Shown here piece by piece: positions 39,901 through 50,240 of a stretch of DNA of 64,000 nucleotides (its first letter is position 1; each line of letters starts with the position of its first letter). The notes beneath the pieces were generated by a model. It saw only the letters and a list, made by a program, of their open reading frames with translations, was not told the DNA's origin and searched no databases. Both the position numbers and the translations under genes were made by a program. This DNA comes from Tridacna crocea (lineage: Eukaryota > Mollusca > Bivalvia > Cardiida > Cardiidae): contig OX031062.1 in NCBI GenBank assembly GCA_943736015.1, positions 2,090,501-2,154,500 on the forward strand, written 5' to 3'.

Positions 39901-41594
39901 GACTCCCTTGGTATATTAACTCCCTTGGTATATTGACTCCCTTGGTTTAATGCAGCACGAAGATGGATGTAATCCCATTTTTGCCGGAGCATGGCTCAAC
40001 AACAAATGAAATAATAATAATAATATAATAATAATTTATTTATTCACTTAATTCCCCCTTACTGGAGATTAATAAATAGATAGTATATGGAACAATTAAA
40101 AGTAAAACAGTGAAAACAAAAATAAAATAATACAAAAAACAAAACAACAAAAATAATAATAAAGATCAATACAATAAGCTACGTGTTATTCACACCTGGT
40201 GGTAGCGGTTTGAGATGATGATGATGATGATGATTATTATTATTATTATAATAATTATTGTTTTTTTTTTTTGTTGTTGTTGTTGTTGTACATGACGGTC
40301 CTTCTGTTGATTACCAAAATCATCCTTGAGCCATGTTTTGGCTAAAGGGTGTTAAATACATATACGTGATGATGATACCATGCAAGTTAACGCAACATCA
40401 GAGCGCAATGGAACCTTAAGGTAGCAGACCCTTGATAAAAAAAAAACAGACATTTCCACTATAATATTATCCTACAAAATTTGCTATGATTGAAAATGAG
40501 TATTATTGTACTATTTTAACCGAGCCACTTTTTCCTGTTTTTTCTTCCTTAGAACTATCATTTATAAATCTAAAACCACTATATTCTCATCACGAAGGGA
40601 GGTAATAATTACCTCCCTTTTCTGGAAATTAACAAATATCTCAACAAATAACTTTAAAATAGACATCAAAGGAATTTCTGGTCGGTAAAAAATGTGCAAA
40701 AGTATTATATCTGTATAAATACATACTTATCAAATATCAAGAAATTTCATTCCATGTTGCACCAGCAATGAACATATTACAGGTCTACTATCTTAAATTC
40801 CGTTTTTTGTCTGACAATCAACTGAATCCTGTTGTAACTTGGTCCTTTGACCACCGGAAAACTTACAGATAGCAAAAAGGATCGACTCATGTCAACCTGC
40901 GCGGACTGCGCAGGTTGACATGAGTCGATACTTTTTGCAGATGCATTAAACCCCCTTTTTCACAGAGCATGCCACACAATTACCTTACCTTTTTTCTCCT
41001 CGTAGAATGAACGTTGTTGTACGACAGGCGGGGTGTCTACAGGTGTATCCCACATACCACCAAGGTTAAAGCCATTCAAATAGGATTGGTCTGAAAAAAT
41101 GAATGACAAATGTCAGAGTTGGATTGATTGATTGAATAAATGATTAATTGATTGGCTGATTGATTGATTGATTAAATGAATGAATGAATGCATGAATGAA
41201 TAAATGAATTATTGATTGATTAATTGATTGATTGATTGACGCCGTTTTCAACATTATTTCAATCATACCGCGTATCCATGCTCTCCTGGTGTTTCTTTTA
41301 CCAGTAGTCCTCATAATATTCTTTCCAAGCCACTGGCTGCTTTCATACGTAACAGTGGATAGAGGTCAGAGAGGAATGAATCCTGTCGCAAAAACTATCA
41401 TCAGTTCTCAGAAAGAAATGTTCCGAGCGACAAAGTTGGTAACATCATGGAAAAGGGAGAAACTGTTGGTTGAGTACAGAATCTAAAGTCTCTAGTAATA
41501 ACAAACAGATTATCTTACCGTATGTCGGTTGGCTTTTGGCCAACATTATAATGTATCCGAAAATGTATAGAATAAGTCCAAGCATACAATCCAT
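26968..41594 (-). CDS. Gene B: secreted SOD-fold protein with giant Asp-rich repetitive tail
   Basis: Seven exons (41594-41519, 41090-40989, 35936-35854, 34747-34596, 32852-32735, 32390-32358, 30963-26968) join in phase and give about 1519 residues. Residues 1-22 form a signal peptide, about 60-205 a Cu/Zn-SOD-like fold (VTGRIRF, LEVHQYGD, GHIGDIVPD, FSIFGRS, TGCCVVV), and the rest an extremely acidic low-complexity region. Compared with SOD1, His48, His80 and Asp83 remain. His46 is Glu, His63 is replaced, the His71 loop is missing and His120 is Arg, so it should not be an active dismutase. Both structural Cys positions (57 and 146) are kept. Gene A has the same exon phases, so the two are paralogues. 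An Asp-rich secreted protein suggests calcium or mineral binding, for example in extrapallial fluid or shell matrix; this is inference. Confidence 0.87.
31100..31300 (+). repeat. (AAT/ATT)n and GAT-rich simple repeat
   Basis: AATAATGATAATAATAAAAA to ATTATTATTATTACTGTTAT, partly self-complementary. Lies 140 bp upstream of gene B exon 7. Confidence 0.85.
31855..32125 (-). mobile_element. SINE, antisense, gene B intron
   Basis: Minus strand: GGCTCAGTAGTGAGCGTGTC and GTTCGACACCTGG head; GCGTTAAAGCCCAAT tail. A second copy lies at 33410-33650. Confidence 0.7.
32358..32390 (-). CDS. Gene B exon 6: 33-nt microexon
   Basis: ATT...AGG lies between TTCTATCAG and GTAATT and encodes IRPVYADLGYR in phase 0 both sides. 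By alignment with SOD1 VVHEKADDLGKG it covers the electrostatic loop start, with Arg at the copper-ligand His120 position. It is short but the frame, splice sites and SOD alignment agree. Confidence 0.7.
32450..32697 (+). repeat. AT-rich tandem repeat, about 75-bp unit, between gene B exons 5 and 6
   Basis: CATGATATAAAAGTATATTT, AAAGCAAATAAATAAAAGATG, ACTATAGTTAAAGGCAAGTA in rotation, about three units. Confidence 0.8.
32735..32852 (-). CDS. Gene B exon 5: SOD HIGD region
   Basis: The 118-nt exon lies between TTTTGACAG and GTAAGT. It encodes YTGHIGDIVPDNRGRATADM and LDGRFSIFGRSIV. GHIGDI keeps the His80 and Asp83 zinc-ligand positions. Length and phases are identical to gene A exon 5, which is strong evidence that the two genes derive from one ancestor. 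Confidence 0.88.
32947..33002 (-). pseudogene. Degenerate duplicate of part of gene B exon 5
   Basis: About 56 bp in intron 4 of gene B reads HIGDIVPDNKGEAAVDM on the minus strand, clearly related to exon 5 (HIGDIVPDNRGRATADM) but diverged. It lacks acceptor and donor, and is squeezed between two broken TTAA-MITE halves (32878-32944, 33026-33160). It may be a relic of a duplicated exon or of a third paralogue. Confidence 0.7.
33410..33650 (-). mobile_element. SINE, antisense, gene B intron
   Basis: Same family as 31855-32125 (CTCAGTGGCTAACGTATCTG, CGAAACCCGGTTAAGGCG). Confidence 0.68.
33659..33882 (+). mobile_element. TTAA MITE, second loop type
   Basis: TTAACCCTTTCCCAAACAAT to TTGTTTGGGAAAGGGTTTAA; hairpin core GAAATTGCCCGTAAAGAGCA. 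Confidence 0.72.
34085..34580 (-). mobile_element. Hairpin family, reverse copy in gene B intron
   Basis: Diverged hairpin 34100-34235, AAATTACGTCATATTTACAC block, ends AAACTACCGGAAACCATGAA, abutting gene B exon 4. Confidence 0.65.
34596..34747 (-). CDS. Gene B exon 4: SOD ligand region with lost ligands
   Basis: The 152-nt exon lies between CGCATTCAG and AG|GTGAGT. It encodes KTSKNGNPLHMSVRLEGLPA, then YFRLEVHQYGDVSGNC and KQVGNLFETS. LEVHQYGD aligns with SOD1 FHVHEFGD. The first His (46) is Glu and the second (48) is kept. Cys57 is kept. The PHFN motif with His63 has become GNLF, and the following loop is deleted as in gene A. Confidence 0.85.
34811..34850 (+). repeat. (TTTG)n microsatellite
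   Basis: About nine GTTT units. Confidence 0.9.
35295..35806 (-). mobile_element. Palindrome-plus-body composite element, in gene B intron
   Basis: Palindrome 35295-35440 (GTACGGTCAGGGGGCAAGGG), body 35441-35806 ending GAGAAATTTCTTTGCAGTAT; CCACCATTTTGGTTG block present. Confidence 0.72.
35854..35936 (-). CDS. Gene B exon 3: start of SOD-like fold
   Basis: The 83-nt exon follows TTACTGTAG and ends AGG|GTAAAG in phase 0. It encodes FRLGECDFGARWP and RESTVTGRIRFYQR, which matches SOD1 CVLKGDGPVQGIINF. An alternative AG six bases inside the chosen exon would break phase with exon 2, so the upstream AG was chosen. Confidence 0.75.
36092..36320 (+). mobile_element. TTAA MITE, well preserved, in gene B intron
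   Basis: TTAACCCTTTACCAAACGAC to TGTGGTTATGGGTTAA, hairpin intact. It sits just upstream of gene B exon 3. Confidence 0.76.
36774..37143. mobile_element. TIR element, AGTGGACCCGTAATAG family
   Basis: Ends AGTGGACCCGTAATAG and CTATTACGGGTCCACTACCT; the interior is shared with 40418-40797. In a gene B intron. Confidence 0.7.
37526..38143. repeat. Array of CCTCGTAACTACAGCTTG hairpins
   Basis: Five hairpins (about 37526, 37629, 37743, 37848 and 38058) plus a broken one (37949). Each arm is GTCGGTTTACTTCAAAAACC then TCGTAACTACAGCTTG. Spacers TATGTAGTCAAGAACACA are shared among the first ones, giving a period of about 105 bp. Single copies elsewhere at 11983, 23948, 49053 and 49963. Confidence 0.8.
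38450..38885 (+). mobile_element. Two decayed TTAA MITEs side by side
   Basis: The first (38450-38672) keeps CATAACAAGATAAAATTTTG and GGACTGTTAGGTAAGGGT. The second (about 38673-38885) keeps GGGAAAAGGAGAATATGCTG, ATGCTTTCAATTTGAACC and TTTTGTCGTTTGAC. Confidence 0.5.
39767..39953 (+). repeat. 17-bp tandem repeat, 11 copies
   Basis: CTCCCTTGGTATAATGA and near-identical units in exact 17-bp steps. In a gene B intron. Confidence 0.88.
40418..40797. mobile_element. TIR element, same family as 36774-37143
   Basis: AAGGTAGCAGACCCTTGATA and ACAGGTCTACTATCTTA ends; interior ATTACCTCCCTTTTCTGGAA shared. Confidence 0.7.
40868..40955. repeat. Hairpin GTCAACCTGCGCGGACTGCG
   Basis: AAAAAGGATCGACTCATGTC ... 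complement ending GACATGAGTCGATACTTTTT. Degenerate relatives at 25450-25525, 32155-32215 and 53825-53865. Confidence 0.7.
40989..41090 (-). CDS. Gene B exon 2: N-terminal linker
   Basis: The 102-nt exon lies between TTTTTTCAG and G|GTAAGG. It encodes DQSYLNGFNLGGMWDTPVDT and then PPVVQQRSFYEEKK. The NGFNLGGMWDTPVD part resembles the end of gene A exon 2 (FEDFHHGGIYGPVD), but the His-rich block of gene A is absent. Phase is 1 in and 1 out, as in gene A exon 2. Confidence 0.78.
41131..41240 (+). repeat. (ATTG/AATG)n simple repeat
   Basis: GATTGATTGATTAAATGAAT and similar, followed by a SINE tail (GACGCCGTTTTCAACATTAT). Confidence 0.85.
41519..41594 (-). CDS. Gene B exon 1: signal peptide
   Basis: The ATG at 41594 starts MDCMLGLILYIFGYIIMLAK followed by SQPTY. 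The hydrophobic core has no acidic residue, and cleavage is likely near MLAKS. The donor G|GTAAGA leaves phase 1, and the next exon starts AC, giving Asp. The exon is 25 codons plus one base. Confidence 0.8.
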
Positions 41595-42254
41595 TTTCAG
41601 GTAGGAAACTAGCAGTTGAATTATGTCCTTTATGTACAAATTATTGTGTGAAACTCATCTCTTCTCTAATAAAAGGTTTTTGTTGTTGTTGTATTTTGTT
41701 GTTCTTTACTTTTGTCAAATATCTGTTATTACATGTATATTAACACTTCCAGAAAAGGATACACTTTCATTTCCACACTTTATAAGCCCTTATACTTTTA
41801 TATAAAGAAAGATGTGATTATATATCTTGTTGTTTGCTTTATTGTTTTTGCTTTTATCCCTAATATTAATTTTTCATACAAATATTTTTTTTTAAAAATC
41901 AGTTAAAATGTTCGAAACACTGACAAGTGGATTTATCGAAAGATGGCATGCAAAATGCGGACCACATGATGATGTATATGGTAAATTTCTATATGGACAG
42001 TAGATATATATGTGGTCATGGTTCAATGATAATTACATATTTGTAATGTGGTAATATATATATATACCATTTACATCTACATTAATTGACAATTAATACC
42101 GTCTAAAATACACCGCTATATAAATGAAACGGACATTCTCAGACTTTAGAAAAGAACCAAATGTTTCAATTTCAATGACTTTTTCAGTGTTATTGTATAC
42201 TGGATCCTGTTACATGTATATATATATTTTTTTTTCGAGAACAGAAAGAGAACT

Positions 42255-42476
42255 TTAATTCTTTACCACACAATCCCGACTATTAACGACCCTGAGAAAG
42301 AGGCCTTCTGAAAACACTGTGGGAAAAGGAGAAAATGCTGGTAACCAGCATTTTCTCCTTTTCCCACAATGTTTTCTACCCTTCACAAATCAAATTTTGG
42401 TTTTTCAGTCACATTTATTTTGTCGTCTGCAAATACTTTCAATTTGGACCAGTCTATAATTTTGTTGTTTGGTAAA
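42255..42476 (+). mobile_element. TTAA MITE
   Basis: TTAATTCTTTACCACACAAT, perfect hairpin, ends TTTGTTGTTTGGTAAAAC without right TTAA. Confidence 0.7.
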
Positions 42477-43878
42477 ACATGGAAGATATGAAAAATAATT
42501 GCGCAATACAGAAAAGAATGAGGTTCTCATGAGCACAAAGCAATGAGCTATAATTTATATTTCAATATGGCAACCCTTTGCAAAGAAAGACAGATTTGTG
42601 GGAATAAAACTGAAATAGATCGAAATTAAGATGAAATGCCTTTTTAAACATATGACTGAGTTAAATACCGGAAAAGACCGGAAAAGGGATGCAAAATTTG
42701 TGCGACCAAAATCAAGCCTGTTCTCAGAGAAAGAAAGGGAATATGAATAGATCTAACTGACAAGTGTTTTCTAGAAATAGGGTAACATAGTATAGAATGC
42801 TACCACGTCGCATGAGTAGGCATTCGAGAAACATTTATTGTGCCGCACATTCGCAAATTCATTGAAGCCGGAAAAGTTTCGAATTTACCAGTACAGAAAT
42901 TTTAAAGGCCTGGTCAAAAACCTGCACCAGTTCCGGTACTAAATATGCGATAGTTGTCTACGATTTCACACAGGAACGAAATGCGTCCGGTTTCATGTAG
43001 TGAAAAAGTAGTGCGTCTTGAAAATATGAAATCAAGCCCTCTGCTACAGTGTCATACCAAGAAAAACTGGAAAGCCGGGATTTAGAATGTATTTCCGATG
43101 TCGATTCAATATTATTTCTTCCAGAACAATGTGAAAAAATGCTATTTCATGGGGAAATTTTGTGCCTGCGACCGCCAAAATAATTTATATCAATTACCAG
43201 TAACGGTCTATTTTTCGGCAATAATGAAGGTTGATGTGTTTGAGCACAAGCATTTGAAGCTATATTTGTCTATCACGGAAAACTGATATTCTTTTTCAAT
43301 CAGTCGATCATCGAACACCGTTTCCAAAAATAGCACATTTGCGCATGCGCCAATGTGCTATTCTTAGTAACGGTGTTCGACGATTAAGCAAAGAAATTTT
43401 CGGTATTCACTGATAAACCAATGGAGTTAAAGGAAGGAGATCGACGCTCGTGATGCCATGCACTTAAACTTTGTGTTGGTTACCAGATATAACGTTGAAA
43501 CAAACTGCAAACAGTACGCCCAGTCATCATTAGAGCCTCAGTAGGCTGTGGATGATAATTTACTGACAGTCATAATGATCTTGACCAATACTCTTTATGT
43601 CGCAAAAGCGCGCCATTATCATATAAATGGCTATCAAACTCAACAATTTTCAAGAACACTGAACTAGATGAATACCTACGATAATAACATATATCAAATG
43701 GGAGAAAACGCCGTTGGAATAATTGAATGAAATTGCTAACCAATTAGGCTATGAGATATAAATGTCTAAATATGTAAATCACTGGCTGAGGTTGTGAACA
43801 TCCATCACCATCAATTGATCGTCATGTCATGAATCATCAACCCTTATCCTGCTGAATGAATGGAATGAAATCTTTAAT

Positions 43879-44107
43879 TTAAGCCTTTCCCAAACAAGCC
43901 CTGGTTTTTACGTGTCTGCAGTAAAAGTCTTTTGAAAACACTGTGGGAAAAGGAGAAATTGCTCGTAACGAGCAATTTCTCCTTTTTCCCACAGTGTTTT
44001 CTACTCTTTTTGAAAACTTTCTGTCATTTTCTCCAAATCTAAAATTGTCGTCTGCAAACTCTTTTGGTTTGGAACAGTCCAAAATTTGTTGTTTGGGCAA
44101 GGGTTAA
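43879..44107 (+). mobile_element. TTAA MITE, second loop type, well preserved
   Basis: TTAAGCCTTTCCCAAACAAG to TGTTTGGGCAAGGGTTAA; hairpin core GAAATTGCTCGTAACGAGC. Confidence 0.75.
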
Positions 44108-46630
44108 GGCGATTGTAGGAACCAAAGCGTTGCCATTTCAAATTATTATATTCATTTTTTATTTACTGTTTTTTTTTTTTGGGGGGGGGGGGGAAAGGGA
44201 GAAATACCTCCTTTTCGGACAGTGTACATATAGATCGAAGATCAGACTTCACGTCCTGTGCAGTCTGATCTCGATCTACACTGGCCGCAAAAGGTATTTG
44301 AGTCACGCATAGCAGCCTAAGTGGTAGTAATGAAAATCAAAGGACTGATAGTCCTGAGAGTCGCCTGGAGGGTAATGGGTTAGAAGTGTTCACCCTTTTT
44401 TTTGTTCAAATCTTTTAAAAGCATTCAAGATACAGAATAACTCAACCATAAAATAGTATTATATGCAAGCATATTTCTGAGTTGTCATCCTAAAATTCAA
44501 AAAATCCGTATTAAAATTTACATTTAAAAAATGTGGTGGAAATTGAAATCTAGGCACCAGGACCAGCCTTAAAAAGTTCAAAGTTTTTTACTCACAGACA
44601 ACAACCCTTTACAATTAAAGACCAGATTATCTTCTTGTACAGGATCTAGTGACATACTTTTTGACCTGAAATGCCCTTTTGCAACTCGCCCATATCTAAT
44701 CTTAGCAGTCTGGCAAAGTTTTATGAGTATTAGACTGAACATAAAATTTATGGATTCTACAGTTCTACAACGGTTTCGTCTCATTTGACCTAGTGACAAC
44801 CTTTAGGCTTTTTCTTTTAACCCCAGGTGACCTATACTCAGTTTTGTCAAAAATATTATTGAGACAAACAGCCGGGCAGTTTCATGATAATTGGACTGAA
44901 TTGTAGCCTTTGGAGCACAAAGAAATATTTGACTCAGTGATCTACCTGTCCATTGGAAATAATTTGTTTTTGTTGTTGTCCAGGTTGAGGTTTTTACCAG
45001 CAATGGACTCTATGAATGTGGCTGCTACAACTCAAGAAAATCTATTACCCAATAGTATGATCATCAGCCTTTAATATTCGTCTGCGTTTTATAACGTCCC
45101 AGGGATTATAGTGCTTCCACACAAATCAGTTGTCTATATGTATATTGCTTTGCTGTAAATTAAATGTTTGCGATTCGCTTCATTACCCTTTACAAAAACC
45201 CTTCACAAGATTACAAACACCACAATAAAGAACTTGTTATTCGAGTGGGTTAACACTGATCTGTTCTATTATATTTGAATTATAGCGGAGTAAAAAAGTC
45301 AATTTCTCATATTGCTGGTTGTTAGAACTGCGCAGTGTTAATTCAGATTTTGGCAGTTACGAAAGCACCTTGCGTTCTAACACCCGCACTAATAAATTGT
45401 TGTTTGATAAATACTAGATCTAGGTTAATCACTCATTGAAAAAAAATAACTGCAGACTTTAACAAATTTGCCCGTCTTTTTGAACGAAAAACAGTTAAAC
45501 ATAGAAAACCCCAAAGCACTCTCTCTGCATAGGTCGGAGTACGCTGAAAGTAAAGGCCGTTTCAGCGACTGATTCATAAATATCTAAATTTATAAATATT
45601 TGCGTGGTGCAAATGACATTTATACGTCACGTGATTACAAGATCTATATTTGTCGCAAAGCTACATTCCGGAAAGCACCTGCAAAGCGATGACTTTGTAC
45701 AGCCTAGAACCGTGCACATTGCATACGCTATGTACGATCTCAGGTGCACCTAGAATATGGGTGTGCAAAGTATCTAAAGTCTAGATTAAAAAGCTGGGAA
45801 GAAACAACGTGTAAGAATGTCTAAGGAGACAATGCAACCATTCCAAGTCGTTATAAATTTGTTAAAAAAATTAGCCTACTGTTGAGAAAAAAACTATTGA
45901 AAGCCTCCATGTTAACTCGGCATCGCCTTTCTCTGTCCAATCATAGGTTGAGCGTTGAATTGAAATAAGACTTGCAGTTAGGGACAGATTGTAAGACTTA
46001 GAGTGTACTTCTAATGGGTAATTATCAAACAATTTTCACTGAGAATTGTCCACAAATAGAATCGTGCCGTAGAAAAAACACTAGCAGTTGAAGATTTTTC
46101 AGCGTGTCCGCAGACTTGTTGAGTTCATGGCAGCTATTTTTACATATATACGTAATGCGCTATTTTTAGAGATGATGTCTGCGTAAGCAACAGGCTAATG
46201 TGGACCCTTGTGGACGAAATGATTGTTTCAAAGGTTTGAACCGTTAAACAGCTCAGTCTTTATAGACATATTCATTATCACAAAGGCACAATTGTAAATT
46301 ATTTACAACAGAAAAAACTGGGTTCTTCACCGAATAATTAGAAAAACTGTTTTATCTCGTAAACCGGAACTTCGGACAGGAAGCAGTACAAGGCCGGAGG
46401 TATGCTTATGTCATCCCATAGATCAGGATGATAACAATGAGAGTCTGGTTGCAACGCAACCAGGCGACTTAACGACGTTTGGTATAAATGTTTACGCGCA
46501 TCAATACTGCGCATGTGTATTTCTCACAGAAAGTAAAACTATCAGCGCTATTGTGTATTTTTCGCACATATGGCAATAGTAACAGCGGATCGAACATTCT
46601 ACGGATAGTACTAGCACGGTTGCAATAACC

Positions 46631-46900
46631 ATGGTATTCTATGGTCGAAATAAAAAGGGGAAGTTTTCATCAAAACGAATGCTTATTTGTCGTGGAAAAA
46701 GAAAAATTTTTACGCAATGTCAGCCATCCAACGCTGAAAATGATACAGCTTCTGACGTTTTCCTGACACTGGCAGGCCAGTTGTCATGCTATCCTTTCAG
46801 GATGAAAGTGATAGCATCAAAACTGGCCTGCCAGTGTAAGGATGATATGACTGGTAAAGAACTAGCTGGAAAAAAAGTCCAGTTACACAGCAAACAATGA
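46631..46900 (+). CDS. Weak candidate: basic 89-residue open frame of unknown nature
   Basis: An ATG in a good context (ACCATGG) opens MVFYGRNKKGKFSSKRMLIC and ends after 89 codons. The product is basic with four Cys. The middle of the frame overlaps an inverted repeat (arms 46767-46784 and 46821-46838, ACACTGGCAGGCCAGTT), which argues that the frame may be part of a mobile element or a chance reading. I do not recognise it. Confidence 0.2.
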   Translation: MVFYGRNKKGKFSSKRMLICRGKRKIFTQCQPSNAENDTASDVFLTLAGQLSCYPFRMKVIASKLACQCKDDMTGKELAGKKVQLHSKQ

Positions 46901-49052
46901 AACAGGCAGAAAATTGAAGCTGTTGAAGTATACATATTTCTGGAAGTATGGCTATTTCCTCTTTGAAAAATACTGTGGGAAAAGGAGAAATTTCTTCTAC
47001 TGAATAATTTTTCCTTTTTCCATCATGTCTGCCGAGCTTTTATCCCATTTTTTCCAGAGACGTTTCTTTTTCTTTGCATTTCTATGAGTCGTAATTATGT
47101 ATGCAAATTTATAAAAAAAACAAACATGTAGATAATGAAGGGTTTGGTATGAATTTGAGGTATATAAGCTTTGAAGGAGTATAGGATCCAAAATTAATGT
47201 GGGAAAAGGAGAAATCGCTTTTAATGAGCATGAGCAATTTCTTCTTTCCCACTATGTCTGCTGAGCTTCTATTATGTATATAGTTTTCCTTGGAAAAAAT
47301 TAACGTCCAACGTGACCTTCATCCCTGTTTCCTGGGGAAAGAAGCACGGGTAGGTGCCATTTTTATTTTTTCTTATTGTCAAGATTTAGAAGTACTATGA
47401 TTGTGGAAATTTGAAAAAAAAATCTGTCCGTTAGAAAGTATGTTTTTATTGAAAATTAAACCCTTAACCCGGTCAAATTATCTCCCTTTTTAACTCAATG
47501 GTCTATATATAAAATGCATATTGGTACATTTACCATGCTCAGAGCCAGGCTTTCATATGTTTTTTGTGCAAAACTGAATTATTTTTCTTTAAAGTGATGT
47601 ATATTTGTATATTCTTCTGGCAATTTTCCTGTTTAATTGACTATTAAAGGAAAGTGTGTTAAATCCAGTATATGCTGAATTTTGGAACGGTATATTCCTT
47701 TTTCAAAAGCGAATTTCTCAGAAACGAGCACGGGAACCCCCTGTTTCTATTATTATAATCTACAAGAGACATGATGAGCTTTGTATGAGCAAAGTTTTAA
47801 AAAAATCTGTCCGTTGGAAGAATTTGTCATAAACGTCTTTAAAAGTGAACTGGGAAAACTTTTTATTCTCTTCGACTTTTCATGGCAATGTGTGTTCATA
47901 GCATTGTGGGAAAAAGAGGTACCATGTACCATGCGATTGTTACTTTTCCCGGTTTGCTTAGCCCAATAAAAATTCAAGAAAAGATTACGAATATGCTTCA
48001 TTTTTTTTCTTTTATATATTTTATGCTAGTCTAGAATTCGTTAAGTCGGTAACGAATCAGTGAGTAAGGAATGAGAAATGAAATTCTTAATATTCCACTT
48101 AATCACAGCAGCGCGGTGAAAGATCTACATCTGATATTTTGAAGGAAAAACATCTCCAAATTCATCAAGATTGCCCATATCCATAGAAATACAACTATTT
48201 GGTTATACTTTGTAAGATGTTGTCCCCTACTTTAAATCTACACGAATCTTCAACTCTGCTAAATGACAAAACTATTGACTTGTAGTATGAAGTATTTATA
48301 TATGAAAAATAATTCTCAAATGTCTGGACTTGTTATTTACTTCAAACATAATGACTGTATGAGTACTTCTCTACGTGCAGATCCTCTCCTTGCTGAAAGT
48401 TAAATGCTAACGTTCCTCCTTATACACATCAGATGCTCTTTGTGTATGCATAAATAAATTAAATTTTTTGAAACATAACTACAACAGCAAATCAAACTGA
48501 ACTATAGATGACTTCCATAGAAAGTAATATTGAAGTATTTGGTAGTGCTCGTCCACTTCTAGAGATCACTTTTGAACATCAAGTTTATCCGAACTGGTTT
48601 GCCAATCACATTTTCTATTAGAATTGTCCCGCGTGATTGGGGTTTTGTCATTTTATTGGTCAACTGTTATTAGCAATAACGGAAACATCATACTCTGAGT
48701 TAACCAATCAAATTTTCTACTAGGTTTGTATAACATGATGATGATTTTGTTATTTTATTGGTCAGCTATAATAACAGAAATATCATATTCAGGTTGCACA
48801 CTCCAGTCTCTCCTGTTTAGCTTTTGCACCTTTACAGACTAGGTGCGCGATCGTCCTGCCTGTTTTCGTTTGATCATCTCACTAAGTATCGGGCACTTGG
48901 TACGGCGCGATCTGAGTCCTCCCATATCCTAAGAAAAACTGAAATGGACCTTTACATTCAAGGGTTAAACAAGGTTTATTAACATCATCAAAGATCTTCA
49001 CAAAAGCTACACATCTTACAGACGGATTTCTTTGTCTGGCATCATATCATCG

Positions 49053-50036
49053 GTTTACTACAAAGACATCGTAACTACAGCTTGTTTCAAGCTGTATAGT
49101 TATGAGGTTTTTTTTAAGTAAACCGACGATATGCTCTTTAGCATTTATGTAACAACCATTCACTTTGATAACCCCCTGCCCCTTTTACAAGGATATTTTT
49201 AAAGTCGATTCAGATGTATAAAGTCTTCCTGATGACACATTATGTAAAAGAAAGATGCTATTTTGAGAATGTTTGACGTGTTCACGATACAAATAGAAAT
49301 GGTTAAACTCTCTTTTGAGATGAAAATGATCTAGACTGATGCAAGTTCGAAACGAATGCACAAAGTCATGTTTAAATGCTTCTCTATTGTTTGGATTTGT
49401 CTGTGAAAGGGAAGAAAACATTGTAGGGACAAGAGAAAATGCTGCTTACCAGCATTTTCTCCTTTTCCTACAGTATTTCTAAAAAGCTTCTTCTTAACGG
49501 TCGATGAATCACGGGATTTTTTTTTTCAGAGTTCAAACGACTTCCGCTCGACATTTTGCGTCGACAATAATTGATGACAAAATGTCAAATCACTGATATT
49601 GACAAGAATACTGTAATTAGCTGTGGTGATGTGATACAGATGTAAACCTGGGTCCGTATTTACCAACCGTTACTGAGAATATTCTTAGTCTTATGCACCA
49701 ATGTTTTCTAAATTTGTAAGTGACACAACTTCTGACTGGCTAAACCGAATGGAAATACAAATGTAGAAGTGATACACATGTAAACCTGGGTTCGTATTTA
49801 CCTATCGTTTTTAAGAACTTTCTTTGTTTGATTCTCAAGAATCTTTTAAATTTAAAAGAAACACAACTTCTGATTGACCAATTCATTTGGTTTAGCCAAT
49901 CAGGGGTTGTGTTACCATTAGATTTAGGAAAATCTTGAAGAATAAGACCAAAAATGTTCGGAAGACTTCAAAAACCTCGTAACGACAGCTTGTTTCAAGC
50001 TATAGTTACTAAGTTTATGAAGTAAACCGACGATAT
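49053..50036. repeat. Two solo CCTCGTAACTACAGC hairpins (49053-49130, 49963-50036)
   Basis: TCGGTTTACTACAAAGACAT ... and CTTCAAAAACCTCGTAACGA ...; both have imperfect arms. Confidence 0.65.
49649..49960. mobile_element. GGTCCGTATT family, one partial and one fuller copy
   Basis: GGTCCGTATTTACCAACCGT (49651) and GGTTCGTATTTACCTATCGT (about 49790), with ACACAACTTCTGATTGACCA and AGCCAATCAGGGGTTGTGTT. Confidence 0.6.
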
Positions 50037-50039
50037 AAT

Positions 50040-50240
50040 TGGCAGTCCGCGCAGGCTAATCCGAGACGGCACTTTACGACTGCATTGCATTTTGTCCTTC
50101 AGTAGACATGTACAAAGAAGAAAATTACATAGAAATGGAAATATCGTCTCGAAATAGCCTGCGCGGACTGCGCAGGCTGATTCGATACGACACTTTACGC
50201 AAATGTCCGAATGACCCTTTTCGCGTGTTGCAAGCCATAT
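50040..50240. mobile_element. Partial copy of the GGCTTGCAACACGCG MITE
   Basis: GGCAGTCCGCGCAGGCTAAT ... CCCTTTTCGCGTGTTGCAAG; left end replaced by the CCTCGTAACTACAGC hairpin (49963-50036). Confidence 0.65.
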
